From: Magnetococcales bacterium
GTDB lineage: Bacteria > Pseudomonadota > Magnetococcia > Magnetococcales > Magnetaquicoccaceae
Assembly: GCA_011089965.1 (NCBI GenBank)
Contig: JAANAU010000022.1
Location: 1-57,230 of the forward strand
Reading direction: 5' to 3'
DNA length: 57,230 bases
The notes below the pieces were generated by a model, which had not been told where the DNA came from, made no database searches, and saw only the letters and a program-made list of their open reading frames with translations. The translations under genes and the position numbers were made by a program. Below, one piece after another: positions 38,966 through 47,473 of the stretch (positions are counted from its first letter, which is position 1; each line of letters starts with the position of its first letter).

Positions 38966-39718
38966 ATGCTCCTGATTCCAGCCATTGACTTGAAGAACGG
39001 TCAGTGCGTGCGCCTGTTCCAGGGAGAGATGGAACAGGCCACAATCTACTCCGACAATCCGGGTGCCATGGCAGCCCACTGGCAGTCATTGGGTGCCAAA
39101 CGGCTGCATGTGGTCGATCTCAACGGCGCCTTTGCCGGGGAACCGGTCAATGGCCAGGCTGTGCGCACCATACTCGCCGCCTTGACCATTCCGGTGCAAC
39201 TGGGTGGAGGCATCCGCTCTTTGGAAACCATCCGCATGTGGCTGGAGGCCGGCATCGCCACGGTCATCCTCGGCACCATTGCCTGTCGCGATCCGGAACT
39301 GGTACGCACAGCCTGTCGGCTCTACCCCGGTCGCATCTCGGTGGGAATCGATGCCCGCAATGGTCGCGTTGCTGTGGAAGGGTGGGCAGAAACCACGGAT
39401 CTGTCCGCTCTGGAGCTGGCACGCCGCTTTGAAGATGCCGGGGTGTACGAGGTCATCTTTACCGACATCTCCCGCGACGGCGCACTGAGCGGTCCCAACA
39501 TCGCAGCCACCCGCGCCCTGGCCGAAGCGGTCAACCTGCCCTTCATCCTGTCAGGCGGGATCTCCAGCATGACCGACATCCAACAGGCCAGGCTCCATGC
39601 CGGTCCCTTTGCCCGTGGCGGACGGATCGCCGGAATCATCACCGGCAAGGCGATCTATGACGGACGCCTGGACTTTCAAGCCGCCAACCAGTGGTTGGCT
39701 CAATCGGTCGCCCCATAG
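38966..39718 (+). CDS. hisA: ProFAR isomerase
   Basis: A 250-residue beta/alpha-barrel enzyme, 1-(5-phosphoribosyl)-5-[(5-phosphoribosylamino)methylideneamino]imidazole-4-carboxamide isomerase. The catalytic Asp8 is in [13 protein letters not shown] and the second aspartate in FTDISRDGA. Phosphate-binding loops QLGGGIRS and LSGGISS are intact. The frame is open further upstream, over hisH, but the ATG at MLLIPAIDL is certain from the family. Confidence 0.96.
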   Translation: MLLIPAIDLKNGQCVRLFQGEMEQATIYSDNPGAMAAHWQSLGAKRLHVVDLNGAFAGEPVNGQAVRTILAALTIPVQLGGGIRSLETIRMWLEAGIATVILGTIACRDPELVRTACRLYPGRISVGIDARNGRVAVEGWAETTDLSALELARRFEDAGVYEVIFTDISRDGALSGPNIAATRALAEAVNLPFILSGGISSMTDIQQARLHAGPFARGGRIAGIITGKAIYDGRLDFQAANQWLAQSVAP

Positions 39719-39752
39719 GGGCTGCCGACCCCTCTTTTTGTACGGGTGTGTC

Positions 39753-40550
39753 ATGCTTGCCAAACGCATCATTCCCTGTCTGGACGTTCGTGAAGGTCGC
39801 GTGGTCAAAGGGGTGCAGTTCGTCAACCTGCGCGATGCCGGTGACCCGGTGGAAGCGGCCCGCCGCTATGACGAAGAGGGAGCGGACGAGTTGACCTTTC
39901 TGGACATCACCGCCTCCCACGAAAATCGCGATACCATCCTGGATGTGGTCCGACGCACTGCCGAGCAGGTCTTCATCCCTTTGACCGTGGGTGGCGGCGT
40001 ACGCGTCAACGAGGACATCCGGCGTCTGTTGCAGGCCGGTGCCGACAAGGTGGGAATCAATACCGCTGCCGTGTTTCGCCCTGAATTCGTCCGCGAGGCC
40101 GCCAATCAATTCGGCTCCCAATGCATTGTCGTGGCCATCGATGCCAAATGCGTGGCCAGGGACGAGGAGAACCAACCCGTCCGTTGGGAGATCTTCACCC
40201 ATGGCGGACGCAAACCAACCGGCATCGACGCCATCGCCTGGGCCATCCGGATGGAACAGTTGGGGGCCGGAGAGATTCTGCTCACCTCCATGGATCGGGA
40301 TGGCTCGAAAAATGGCTATGACCTGGCTCTGACCCGCACCATTGCCGATGCCGTGACCATCCCGGTCATCGCCTCCGGCGGTGTAGGAACCATGCACCAT
40401 ATGCTCGAAGGGCTGCGAGAAGGTCGTGCCGATGCCGTTTTGGCCGCATCGATCTTTCATTTCCGTCAACACACCATTCCCGAGGTCAAACAGTATCTGC
40501 GCCAGCAGGGCGTGGAGGTACGTCTGCCCATGGACAAGGAGTCCGCATGA
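39753..40550 (+). CDS. hisF: Imidazole glycerol phosphate synthase cyclase subunit
   Basis: A 265-residue beta/alpha-barrel that forms imidazole glycerol phosphate and AICAR using ammonia from HisH. Key residues are Asp11 in [14 protein letters not shown] and the aspartate in VVAIDAK, with phosphate loops LTVGGGVR and ASGGVGT. The ATG at MLAKRIIP is the family start. Its stop overlaps the hisI start as ATGA. Confidence 0.96.
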   Translation: MLAKRIIPCLDVREGRVVKGVQFVNLRDAGDPVEAARRYDEEGADELTFLDITASHENRDTILDVVRRTAEQVFIPLTVGGGVRVNEDIRRLLQAGADKVGINTAAVFRPEFVREAANQFGSQCIVVAIDAKCVARDEENQPVRWEIFTHGGRKPTGIDAIAWAIRMEQLGAGEILLTSMDRDGSKNGYDLALTRTIADAVTIPVIASGGVGTMHHMLEGLREGRADAVLAASIFHFRQHTIPEVKQYLRQQGVEVRLPMDKESA

Positions 40551-40939
40551 ACCCGTTACCCGATCTGGATGAATTGAAATTCAATAATTTTGGATTGATC
40601 CCAGCCATCACCCAACAATATGACACAGGTGAAGTGTTGATGATGGCATGGATGAACCGGGACTCTTTGATCGAAACCCTGAATTCCGGAGTCGCCTGCT
40701 ACTGGTCGCGCAGCCGTCAAAAATTCTGGAAAAAAGGGGAAAGCTCCGGCCACATCCAAAAGGTCAAGGCGATCCGTACCGATTGCGATCAGGACACCCT
40801 GTTGTTGCTGGTCGATCAGGTGGGGGTGGCCTGTCATACCGGACGCCGCAGTTGTTTCTTTCTGGAGGCATCTCCCGGCACCTGGAAGGCGATCTCTGCC
40901 CCGGAACTGGATCCAAGCCAGATCTATGCCTCGAAATGA
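40547..40939 (+). CDS. hisI: Phosphoribosyl-AMP cyclohydrolase
   Basis: A 130-residue zinc hydrolase opening the adenine ring of PR-AMP. Characteristic motifs are [41 protein letters not shown] and [10 protein letters not shown]; the cysteines bind zinc. It is a separate gene here and not fused to hisE. It overlaps both hisF and hisE by 4 nt (ATGA each). Confidence 0.95.
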   Translation: MNPLPDLDELKFNNFGLIPAITQQYDTGEVLMMAWMNRDSLIETLNSGVACYWSRSRQKFWKKGESSGHIQKVKAIRTDCDQDTLLLLVDQVGVACHTGRRSCFFLEASPGTWKAISAPELDPSQIYASK

Positions 40940-41250
40940 CCAACGTTGACCCGTTCTTGAGCCGGTTGCAGGAGCGATTGCAAAGCCGCAAGGATGCTGA
41001 CCCGACCACCTCTTATGTGGCGGGTCTGCATGCCCGGGGTCTGGACAAAATCCTGGAAAAAGTCGGGGAAGAGGCGATTGAAACCGTGATTGCCGCCAAG
41101 AATGGCGATCAGGCAGCCATCATTCACGAAACCGCTGACCTCTGGTTTCACACCCTGGTCATGCTGACCCATCTGGGACTCTCTTATGAACAGGTACTGG
41201 CAGAGCTGGCACGACGCTTTGCCGTCCATGCCAGCTCTGTAGACTCCTGA
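40936..41250 (+). CDS. hisE: Phosphoribosyl-ATP pyrophosphatase
   Basis: A 104-residue all-alpha MazG-like pyrophosphohydrolase that converts PR-ATP to PR-AMP. KILEKVGEEAIETVIAAKN and HETADLWFHTLVML are the metal-binding helices. It is the last gene of the run and converges on the DUF47 gene after a 14-nt gap, with no clear terminator between. Confidence 0.94.
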   Translation: MTNVDPFLSRLQERLQSRKDADPTTSYVAGLHARGLDKILEKVGEEAIETVIAAKNGDQAAIIHETADLWFHTLVMLTHLGLSYEQVLAELARRFAVHASSVDS

Positions 41251-41264
41251 ACCGGTTGGCTCAC

Positions 41265-41978
41265 TTAAACAGCTTGCACCACGATGTCATGCAACACGTT
41301 GCCGGCTCTGGCCAGATGGTCGGCGCAGTTGGACATGTGACGATAGATCTCACGCCGCTTGAACATATCCATCACCTGCAACAGGGCCTTGGAATCGGCG
41401 CCAGGGGTGTTGGAATCCAACTCCTGCATCATCTGGGCATCGGCCTGGAACAGGCTGGAGATGGCACGACGATAAGCCTTTTCGGTATTGCGCTCGGCCT
41501 TGATGACCGCAGCCGCATCCTCTGCCACCTGCTGAGGATTGACTTCAAGATTTTTGAACCCTGTGCTCAGGGCGACCACCCCATCTTTGATCAGGACTGC
41601 GATCTCCAGGGTGTATTGATCCGGAGTCAGGGCCAACACCTCCATCTCCCGTACCGTGGTTTTGGCATAATTGATGATCTGATCAATCGTCGTGATGGCC
41701 CGGTAGATGTCCTCGCGGTCCAGCGGAGTGGCAAAGGCCTGACCCAGTACCGCCATATTGCGGGCCTTGATCTCATCACCCTTCTTTTCCAGCTCACGGA
41801 CCAGATTCCCTTTGGCCGGATCATTGGTCTCCATGAAGGCCACCAATGCCTCCAGGGATTCCACGCAAACACCGCAATGCTCCTGGATCATGCCATAGAA
41901 ATCCGGCACTTTCGGAAATACATTGTTGATCAACTTCTGGGTCAAGGTCATTGATTCGTTACTCACATAACCACTCAT
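41265..41978 (-). CDS. DUF47 / PhoU-like phosphate transport regulator
   Basis: A 237-residue helical-bundle protein. The segments VRELEKKGDEIKARNMAVL, DREDIYRAITTIDQIINYAK and KRREIYRHMSNCADHLARAGNVLHDIVV fit DUF47 (PhoU_div), relatives of PhoU that normally pair with a Pit-type phosphate permease. No permease gene is adjacent on either side, which is unusual. GGGAGG lies 8 nt upstream of the ATG. Confidence 0.88.
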   Translation of the reverse strand: MSGYVSNESMTLTQKLINNVFPKVPDFYGMIQEHCGVCVESLEALVAFMETNDPAKGNLVRELEKKGDEIKARNMAVLGQAFATPLDREDIYRAITTIDQIINYAKTTVREMEVLALTPDQYTLEIAVLIKDGVVALSTGFKNLEVNPQQVAEDAAAVIKAERNTEKAYRRAISSLFQADAQMMQELDSNTPGADSKALLQVMDMFKRREIYRHMSNCADHLARAGNVLHDIVVQAV

Positions 41979-42304
41979 TTTTCTGGCCTCCCTCGCGTTA
42001 TCTGTTGTTCCAGTCAGCCTGGATCGTGTTTTCGGAACTCAAGAGACCCGGTATCCAGGAGACCCTTGGCACTCCGCGCATCCACCGGGATCAACGCACT
42101 GATCCCGTCACATTAAAATCCGTGAATTTTATCTGGCCTTTATTAACAACAAACAAAGCAATGGTTAACCCTTGATGAACATCTGATTAAAGACACGACC
42201 CGATATGCACACAGATCCTTGACTTGCATGGCCACCCGTATCCACACTCACCCATTGTGCCGCCTTGTCGTGCGCCCGATCACCACCCATGGATACATAA
42301 CCTC
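41979..42304. other. Intergenic region with perfect inverted repeat, between divergent DUF47 and NYN genes
   Basis: A gap of 326 nt. It contains a perfect 8-bp inverted repeat, CGGGATCA-acgcac-TGATCCCG, at 42086-42107, followed by AT-rich sequence (42110-42180) suited to a promoter. The repeat may be an operator for one or both divergent genes. No gene is seen. Confidence 0.45.
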
Positions 42305-42913
42305 ATGTCCGGAACCGAAGAACAGACCAGCAAGCCCATCCCTGCCAAGCGTTTGATGGTGTTTGTCGATGATGCCAATTTCGGCAATACCGCAATTTTT
42401 TTTCGCAAGCAGCCGGACTATCTGAAGTTACGCGAGTTTCTGGTCGCACGCGCCAATGCGTTGCTGCTGGAGATGGTCATTTACATTGGGTATCCCCCCC
42501 AATGGAAAGAGGAGACCTTGCCGGCAGAGTGGAGATACTCCCGCGACAAAAAAATCAAACGACGTGACTTTCTGGATTTCAACGGCTTTATGACCGTGGC
42601 CTGGTATGGCAAGGAGAAGGGTGAAACCAACGAAAAAGGGGAGCGTCTTTACACGGCCAACGTGGATGTACTCATGGCCATGGATGTCATGGAATATGCG
42701 TTCGAGGTCAAACCCGACATGGTGATCCTGGTGACCGGCGATCAGGACTTTGCCTATCTGGCCAAAAAACTGCGTCGCAAAGGAATCCGGGTGGAGGTGG
42801 CCAGCATCGAACCCACCATCAGCCCGGAACTCAAAAAAGCGGTCAATGGATTCATCGACCTGAAAGCGTTCTTCAACACCTTGCCCGAAAGTCGGAGCAG
42901 TACCGAGACGTAG
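42305..42913 (+). CDS. NYN-domain (LabA/DUF88-like) protein
   Basis: A 202-residue protein with a PIN-like NYN nuclease fold: RLMVFVDDANFGN (first acidic site), KGERLYTANVDVLMAMDVMEYAF and DMVILVTGDQDFAYLAKKLRRKGIRVEV (later acidic residues). Relatives are predicted metal-dependent RNases, and LabA acts in cyanobacterial clock output. The acidic set appears intact. The start MSGTEEQ was chosen over an upstream frame from 42224 because the latter lies in promoter-like sequence. Confidence 0.88.
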   Translation: MSGTEEQTSKPIPAKRLMVFVDDANFGNTAIFFRKQPDYLKLREFLVARANALLLEMVIYIGYPPQWKEETLPAEWRYSRDKKIKRRDFLDFNGFMTVAWYGKEKGETNEKGERLYTANVDVLMAMDVMEYAFEVKPDMVILVTGDQDFAYLAKKLRRKGIRVEVASIEPTISPELKKAVNGFIDLKAFFNTLPESRSSTET

Positions 42914-42968
42914 TCCACATCACAGACTGTCATGGAGTCGATGGATCAAAGCCAGATTTGACCCAAGG

Positions 42969-43994
42969 TCACGATGCAAACACCTCGTCCACAGAGTTGG
43001 CGAACACAAAGTTGTCGCTCCACACCTCAATCTGTTCCAGATTCGCTGATCTCACCTGTTCGAGAACCTGGTCTGGCATCTGGCCAAATTTGCGCCGCAT
43101 CAGTTTCAGAAGCATGGAAGCGGCTTCTTCCTGGCGTCCTTCCTGGCGTCCTCTTTGCTCACCGATTTGCATGCCTTCCTCTTTGCCAAGTTGCATGCCA
43201 GCCAACATTCCCTCTTCCATGCCTCTCTTGTGTCCGATCCGTTCCACGCTTGTGATATAAGGCATCGCCTTGTTCTCCTCGAAATTGGACAGATGGTTCC
43301 AAAAAAGCTCATCCAGTCGTGCGGGCAGATTCAATACCCAGTCAATGAAGCGGAAGAGGTCGATGATCTGTTGACGGCTGAACCCGCGTTCGTAAAGCAT
43401 CCGGGTCAAACGCATCTTTTGTCGGAAACGCTCTTCCGGCTGGTTGCGGGTCTGTTTGCCTGCCAGATGGGCCAAAACGACCACGGCAAACGAATTGCCG
43501 GATTGTTCCAAAAGATCCATACGGGGCACATAATCCAACAATTTTACAGCATTGAACCGGAAATCAACCTGTGACCCCCACATCCGGTAGCCAAATGCAT
43601 TGGGCCGCCAGGCGCCATCTTCGTCCGCAAGGATGACCAGAGTGACCACCGGCCTTTTGTAGAGATCAAACACGCGATATTGACAGGTGAACATCCGCTC
43701 CGCGAAATGCGCATGACGATTTCCCTGGATTTCGACATGGATCAGAACCCAGAGATCCCCACCGTCCAGCAACCATACCCTGACCAACAAATCAACCCGA
43801 CGATTGCCAGACTCTGCCTCCCGTGTAATCCGATCCAGTTCCTTGTCCAGAAATTCCGGGCCACGCGCCCAGTCAATACCGTCATGCGCTTCCGGAAGAA
43901 AAAAGGCCAGGAACTCTTTGAAATATCCCTTCAGAATCTCCTTCCACGGCGAGTCATACTCGGTCGTTTGATTCTGGGGTTGGTGATTTGTCAT
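42969..43994 (-). CDS. Rpn-family putative nuclease/transposase with DUF4351 tail
   Basis: A 341-residue protein of a different Rpn subtype from the pair at 20-22 kb. DLLVRVWLLDGGDLWVLIHVEIQGNRHAHFAERMF carries the D...ExQ form of the PD-(D/E)XK core. Residues about 265-300 are a low-complexity EGMxxGxxxG run, and the DUF4351-like C-terminus reads MLLKLMRRKFGQMPDQVLEQV. GGGAGC lies 5 nt upstream of the ATG. Two perfect 12-bp direct repeats (43128-43151) lie in the low-complexity part, so in-frame length variation is possible. Confidence 0.87.
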   Translation of the reverse strand: MTNHQPQNQTTEYDSPWKEILKGYFKEFLAFFLPEAHDGIDWARGPEFLDKELDRITREAESGNRRVDLLVRVWLLDGGDLWVLIHVEIQGNRHAHFAERMFTCQYRVFDLYKRPVVTLVILADEDGAWRPNAFGYRMWGSQVDFRFNAVKLLDYVPRMDLLEQSGNSFAVVVLAHLAGKQTRNQPEERFRQKMRLTRMLYERGFSRQQIIDLFRFIDWVLNLPARLDELFWNHLSNFEENKAMPYITSVERIGHKRGMEEGMLAGMQLGKEEGMQIGEQRGRQEGRQEEAASMLLKLMRRKFGQMPDQVLEQVRSANLEQIEVWSDNFVFANSVDEVFAS

Positions 43995-44123
43995 GCGTTG
44001 CTCCCTGATACCATGCGAAGGGATGCAAAACTCCTTGGCGTTCCATTTTATTCCCATGGGTCAGAGAGTGCCAGTGGATTTTCAGGGATCCGAAGACGCA
44101 GGCCATCCTTGGATATGAATCTT

Positions 44124-46739
44124 TTAATACACCCCTTTATCATTCAGATAGGTACTGTACTGGCGATCTTCATTATGGATATGCCGAATCAACCACTGCA
44201 CAAAGAATCCATTGAAATCGACCTGGCGCAAGGTGGTGATCTGTTGCACGTTGGCGCGGAACTCCAGAACCTGGCGGACCAGTTGACGATGTTTCTCCTG
44301 GTGGCGTGGCAGCTCCGGATAACCGTAACGCGCCATCAGCCGCTCTTCGGCCTCGAAATGGTATTCGGTGTAATCGACCAGGGACTCGAAAGCGTTTTCC
44401 AGTGAACCCCGATCCTCACCCGAGTGCAGAATCTCCAGGATGGCATTGGCAATCTCCACCAGACGTTTGTGATGGGTATCCATCTCCAGGATCTGGATGT
44501 TGAACGAGCTGTTCCAGCGCAAACTCCCGGCCTCGGCATCCCCGCCATGCACCACCAGGATCGCCCGGTTGTGATAGGACTCGAACAGCTTCCAGCGGAC
44601 AATGGGAATCTCTTGCACCTGCTCGCCTGAAAGCTGCAACAGCTCCACATCCTCCAAAGCCGTCAACCGGAACAGACAAGGGGTGTTGAAAACCGCCCGC
44701 TCCTCGCCAAAGTGGTCCCCGGCCTGCAATTGATCCACCTTGACACCGGCAATGGAGCGTTCGATGCGACCTGACTGGATGATATTGAGTCGGCTCAGAT
44801 CCCGACAGACCACGATCTCGCCCGCAGGGATGGTACGATGGGTCAGCTCTTCCAGCAATTGGGCCATGACCGGCGGCGACATGCCCTCGGAAAAGAGCGG
44901 AGTGGATTGCAAAAAGGCACCGATCTCGGAGTGGCGCAAGATGCGTTCCATGAAGCCGTTCCGTTGCACCAGTTCCCGGTAGAGCCTGACCGGAATCTCC
45001 AACGCCTTGACAAAACAGACCGTGCTGAAGGTGTAACGGGAGACCGAACCCAGCAATCCCGCCATCTCCCCGATCATGGCCCCGCTGCTGACCCGTCCAA
45101 AGATGCCATCGCTGGTGCGGATCTTCTCCACAGCCCCGGTCAGGATCAAATAAATCTGCTCCGGCACGTCTCCAGCCTTCAGGAGAATCCGACCCGGCGG
45201 GAAATCGACCAAAGGGCAGTTGATCAACATGCGCAGATGGTGCAATGGAATGGTGGGAAAAGCCGATTGCAGCAAGGCAAAGGCCCGACGCCGGACAAAA
45301 TCCGACTCTCCGGCAATCAAGACATCCTGCATGCCGTGCGGGGCGCTGGAGCCGATCTCTTTTTCCGCCGGATTCAACTCGCGCGCCAGATGGGACAACA
45401 AAATGCGCTGCGAACGATCTGCCACAAAATCCTTGGCAAACCCGTGTATCATCCCGCCGCCGATATCGAGTTTCTTCAGATCGACCGGGGTCAGATATTC
45501 GCTGCGCACCCGCTCGAAGCAGGCACGATCCACCCCGGGCTGACCCGGCTCTGAGACCACCATCTTTTCCAACAACTCCAGCGACACGATGTCGGCAAAG
45601 TGGGCATAACTCCGATAGCCCTCCTGCCACAGGGTCCGGAAGAGAAAAATGGTCGTTTCCACCGGATGGGGCGACAGGATCGGACGCACCTCCAACCCTT
45701 CGATATCGTTCCAGACCTCCGGATTCAAGTCATGGATGTCGAAGAATTCGGCAAACCGCTCCTCTTCGATGGAGAGCAAGGCGGCCCACTTCTTTTCCAC
45801 CGTGGCCCGGACCAGGCGTGTGGCGTAATAACGGATCTTGCGACCCGAACGCATCAGGGAGGTGATGCCGGCAAAGTGATCATCGTGGGCATGGGTGTGA
45901 AACAGCCCTTCCACCTCATCGATGCCAATGCCGAGGGCAGAAAGATTGTAGTAAAGATTGGGTCCGGCATCGATCAGATAGATCTTGCCGTGAAACATCA
46001 GGATGCTTGACATGCTGGGACGATTGACATCCCAGCCATCCCCCTCCCCGGAATGGATAATGGAGAAATAATCTCGCGGCAAATGCTGGAATCCCAGAGG
46101 ATAGGCCGACTCATAACGCTGATTGGCCTCCAGATTGAGATCGACCTGCACCCGTTCTTCCTTGTAACGGAATTCATAACGGTTCCGCCCCTTGCGCACG
46201 ACATAAGCGCCATTGCGGATCTCCACCTCCTGATCTCCCACCACACAGCCATCCAGCAAAGTGCGCGACGGACGAATGGCCCCAAAGGCAAAACGGAGCT
46301 TCATGCGCATGATGGCATCGGTGCATGCCTCATCCACGCCACAGGCGGCAATCTCCTCACGGGAGATCAGACCATAGTTGCCACGAAAGATGTATTGCAT
46401 CTGGGCATTGACCTGCTCGGCCTGACCGATCAACAACGGCTTCTGACCGGTATTGTTCGGGTGGCCGGGCAGGATCATCCCCTGCTTGTAGAGCATCTGC
46501 AACACCGGGAACTCACCCAGATTGGCAAACTCGCCGTTCTGCAACATCACATCCGACAGCAGAATGGCATTGGGTCCGGTTTCGCACGGAACGCCACTCT
46601 TTTCCGTCGGCATGATCAAGCCGCGTTTCATCAAATGCTTGACACTGTCCATGGGACAGCCGCACAAAATCCGCAACCCGGCTGCCGGGATTTCCAGCCA
46701 GTAGATCCCGGTGGCCACAAAGAGTTTGATCAGCTCCAT
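44124..46739 (-). CDS. Metallo-beta-lactamase / double cNMP-binding / hemerythrin fusion
   Basis: An 871-residue soluble protein with four recognisable modules. A metallo-beta-lactamase fold has HTHAHDDHFAG at residues 281-291. Two cyclic-nucleotide-binding domains lie at about 505-620 (PPGRILLKAGDVPEQIYLILTGAV, IGEMAGLLG) and 630-730 (PAGEIVVCRDLSRLNIIQSG, GDHFGEERAVF). A C-terminal bacteriohemerythrin at about 740-871 has THHKRLVEIANAIL, YHFEAEERLMARYGYPELPRHQEKH and RHIHNEDRQY, with the His/Glu/Asp ligands of a diiron oxygen site. The MBL part may be a cyclic-nucleotide phosphodiesterase or ODP-like diiron enzyme; that is inference. The start MELIKLFV has GGAG upstream. Likely an O2- and cNMP-responsive enzyme. 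Confidence 0.92.
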   Translation of the reverse strand: MELIKLFVATGIYWLEIPAAGLRILCGCPMDSVKHLMKRGLIMPTEKSGVPCETGPNAILLSDVMLQNGEFANLGEFPVLQMLYKQGMILPGHPNNTGQKPLLIGQAEQVNAQMQYIFRGNYGLISREEIAACGVDEACTDAIMRMKLRFAFGAIRPSRTLLDGCVVGDQEVEIRNGAYVVRKGRNRYEFRYKEERVQVDLNLEANQRYESAYPLGFQHLPRDYFSIIHSGEGDGWDVNRPSMSSILMFHGKIYLIDAGPNLYYNLSALGIGIDEVEGLFHTHAHDDHFAGITSLMRSGRKIRYYATRLVRATVEKKWAALLSIEEERFAEFFDIHDLNPEVWNDIEGLEVRPILSPHPVETTIFLFRTLWQEGYRSYAHFADIVSLELLEKMVVSEPGQPGVDRACFERVRSEYLTPVDLKKLDIGGGMIHGFAKDFVADRSQRILLSHLARELNPAEKEIGSSAPHGMQDVLIAGESDFVRRRAFALLQSAFPTIPLHHLRMLINCPLVDFPPGRILLKAGDVPEQIYLILTGAVEKIRTSDGIFGRVSSGAMIGEMAGLLGSVSRYTFSTVCFVKALEIPVRLYRELVQRNGFMERILRHSEIGAFLQSTPLFSEGMSPPVMAQLLEELTHRTIPAGEIVVCRDLSRLNIIQSGRIERSIAGVKVDQLQAGDHFGEERAVFNTPCLFRLTALEDVELLQLSGEQVQEIPIVRWKLFESYHNRAILVVHGGDAEAGSLRWNSSFNIQILEMDTHHKRLVEIANAILEILHSGEDRGSLENAFESLVDYTEYHFEAEERLMARYGYPELPRHQEKHRQLVRQVLEFRANVQQITTLRQVDFNGFFVQWLIRHIHNEDRQYSTYLNDKGVY

Positions 46740-46876
46740 AAGGATAATCTCCAAAAAATATCGCCCGATCCGTTGCATGATAAAATACCGCATGTCGGGA
46801 ACGAACACCATGTCTTGCCACTCTTATGGTACTGGACGTAAGCTGGAACTTTATACTTCTGCCGACAGGAGCGCAT

Positions 46877-47473
46877 ATGAACCCCGCCATGCCCCGCATC
46901 ATTCCGATCCAGGCCGAATCCACCGCAGAGCCGCCCACACTGACCCCGGCCCAGGAGTGGAACGAGGATCGGATTGCCCTCGATCAGTTGAGCCGGGAGG
47001 GCCAATGGCCCGAAGTCCTGACCATTCTCAAACGGCTCTCCACCAAACACAAAAACAAGGATATCTACAAGGCCCTGGCCCAACGGATCTGGGTGGGACT
47101 CAAGACCGAGGCCCCGGCCATCGAGGTGGTCCAAGCGTTGTTTCACCTTTTGAACACTTTGGGGCCGCGCCACGAACTGGCTCCGGCCATCTGCGCCCTG
47201 GCCCATCTGCTCGCCAAACACCGCACCCCGGACCATGAGGATCGCGATCTGGCGATTGGCCAATCCCAGCAGATGTTCTCTCTGGTGTGCGACACCTTGA
47301 AGGTGATCGGCGAAGAGGCGTTCCAGATCTGGGTCAAGGCCATGCACCTCGATGATCCGGATCACTATATCCCCACCATTCTCAAGGGATTGGAGATGAT
47401 GGTCGGGGATGAGTGGTGGATCGACCGGGATCAACTCCAACGCTCCCTGGAACAGGCACAGAGGGCGGCTTGA
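46877..47473 (+). CDS. Hypothetical helical protein upstream of tamA
   Basis: A 198-residue protein with no family I recognise. It looks like a helical repeat (REGQWPEVLTILKRLSTKHKNKDIYKALAQRIW, APAIEVVQALFHLLNTLG). AGGAG lies 6 nt upstream of the ATG. Its TGA overlaps the probable TTG start of tamA, so they are coupled. A role in envelope assembly is suggested only by this linkage. Confidence 0.72.
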   Translation: MNPAMPRIIPIQAESTAEPPTLTPAQEWNEDRIALDQLSREGQWPEVLTILKRLSTKHKNKDIYKALAQRIWVGLKTEAPAIEVVQALFHLLNTLGPRHELAPAICALAHLLAKHRTPDHEDRDLAIGQSQQMFSLVCDTLKVIGEEAFQIWVKAMHLDDPDHYIPTILKGLEMMVGDEWWIDRDQLQRSLEQAQRAA

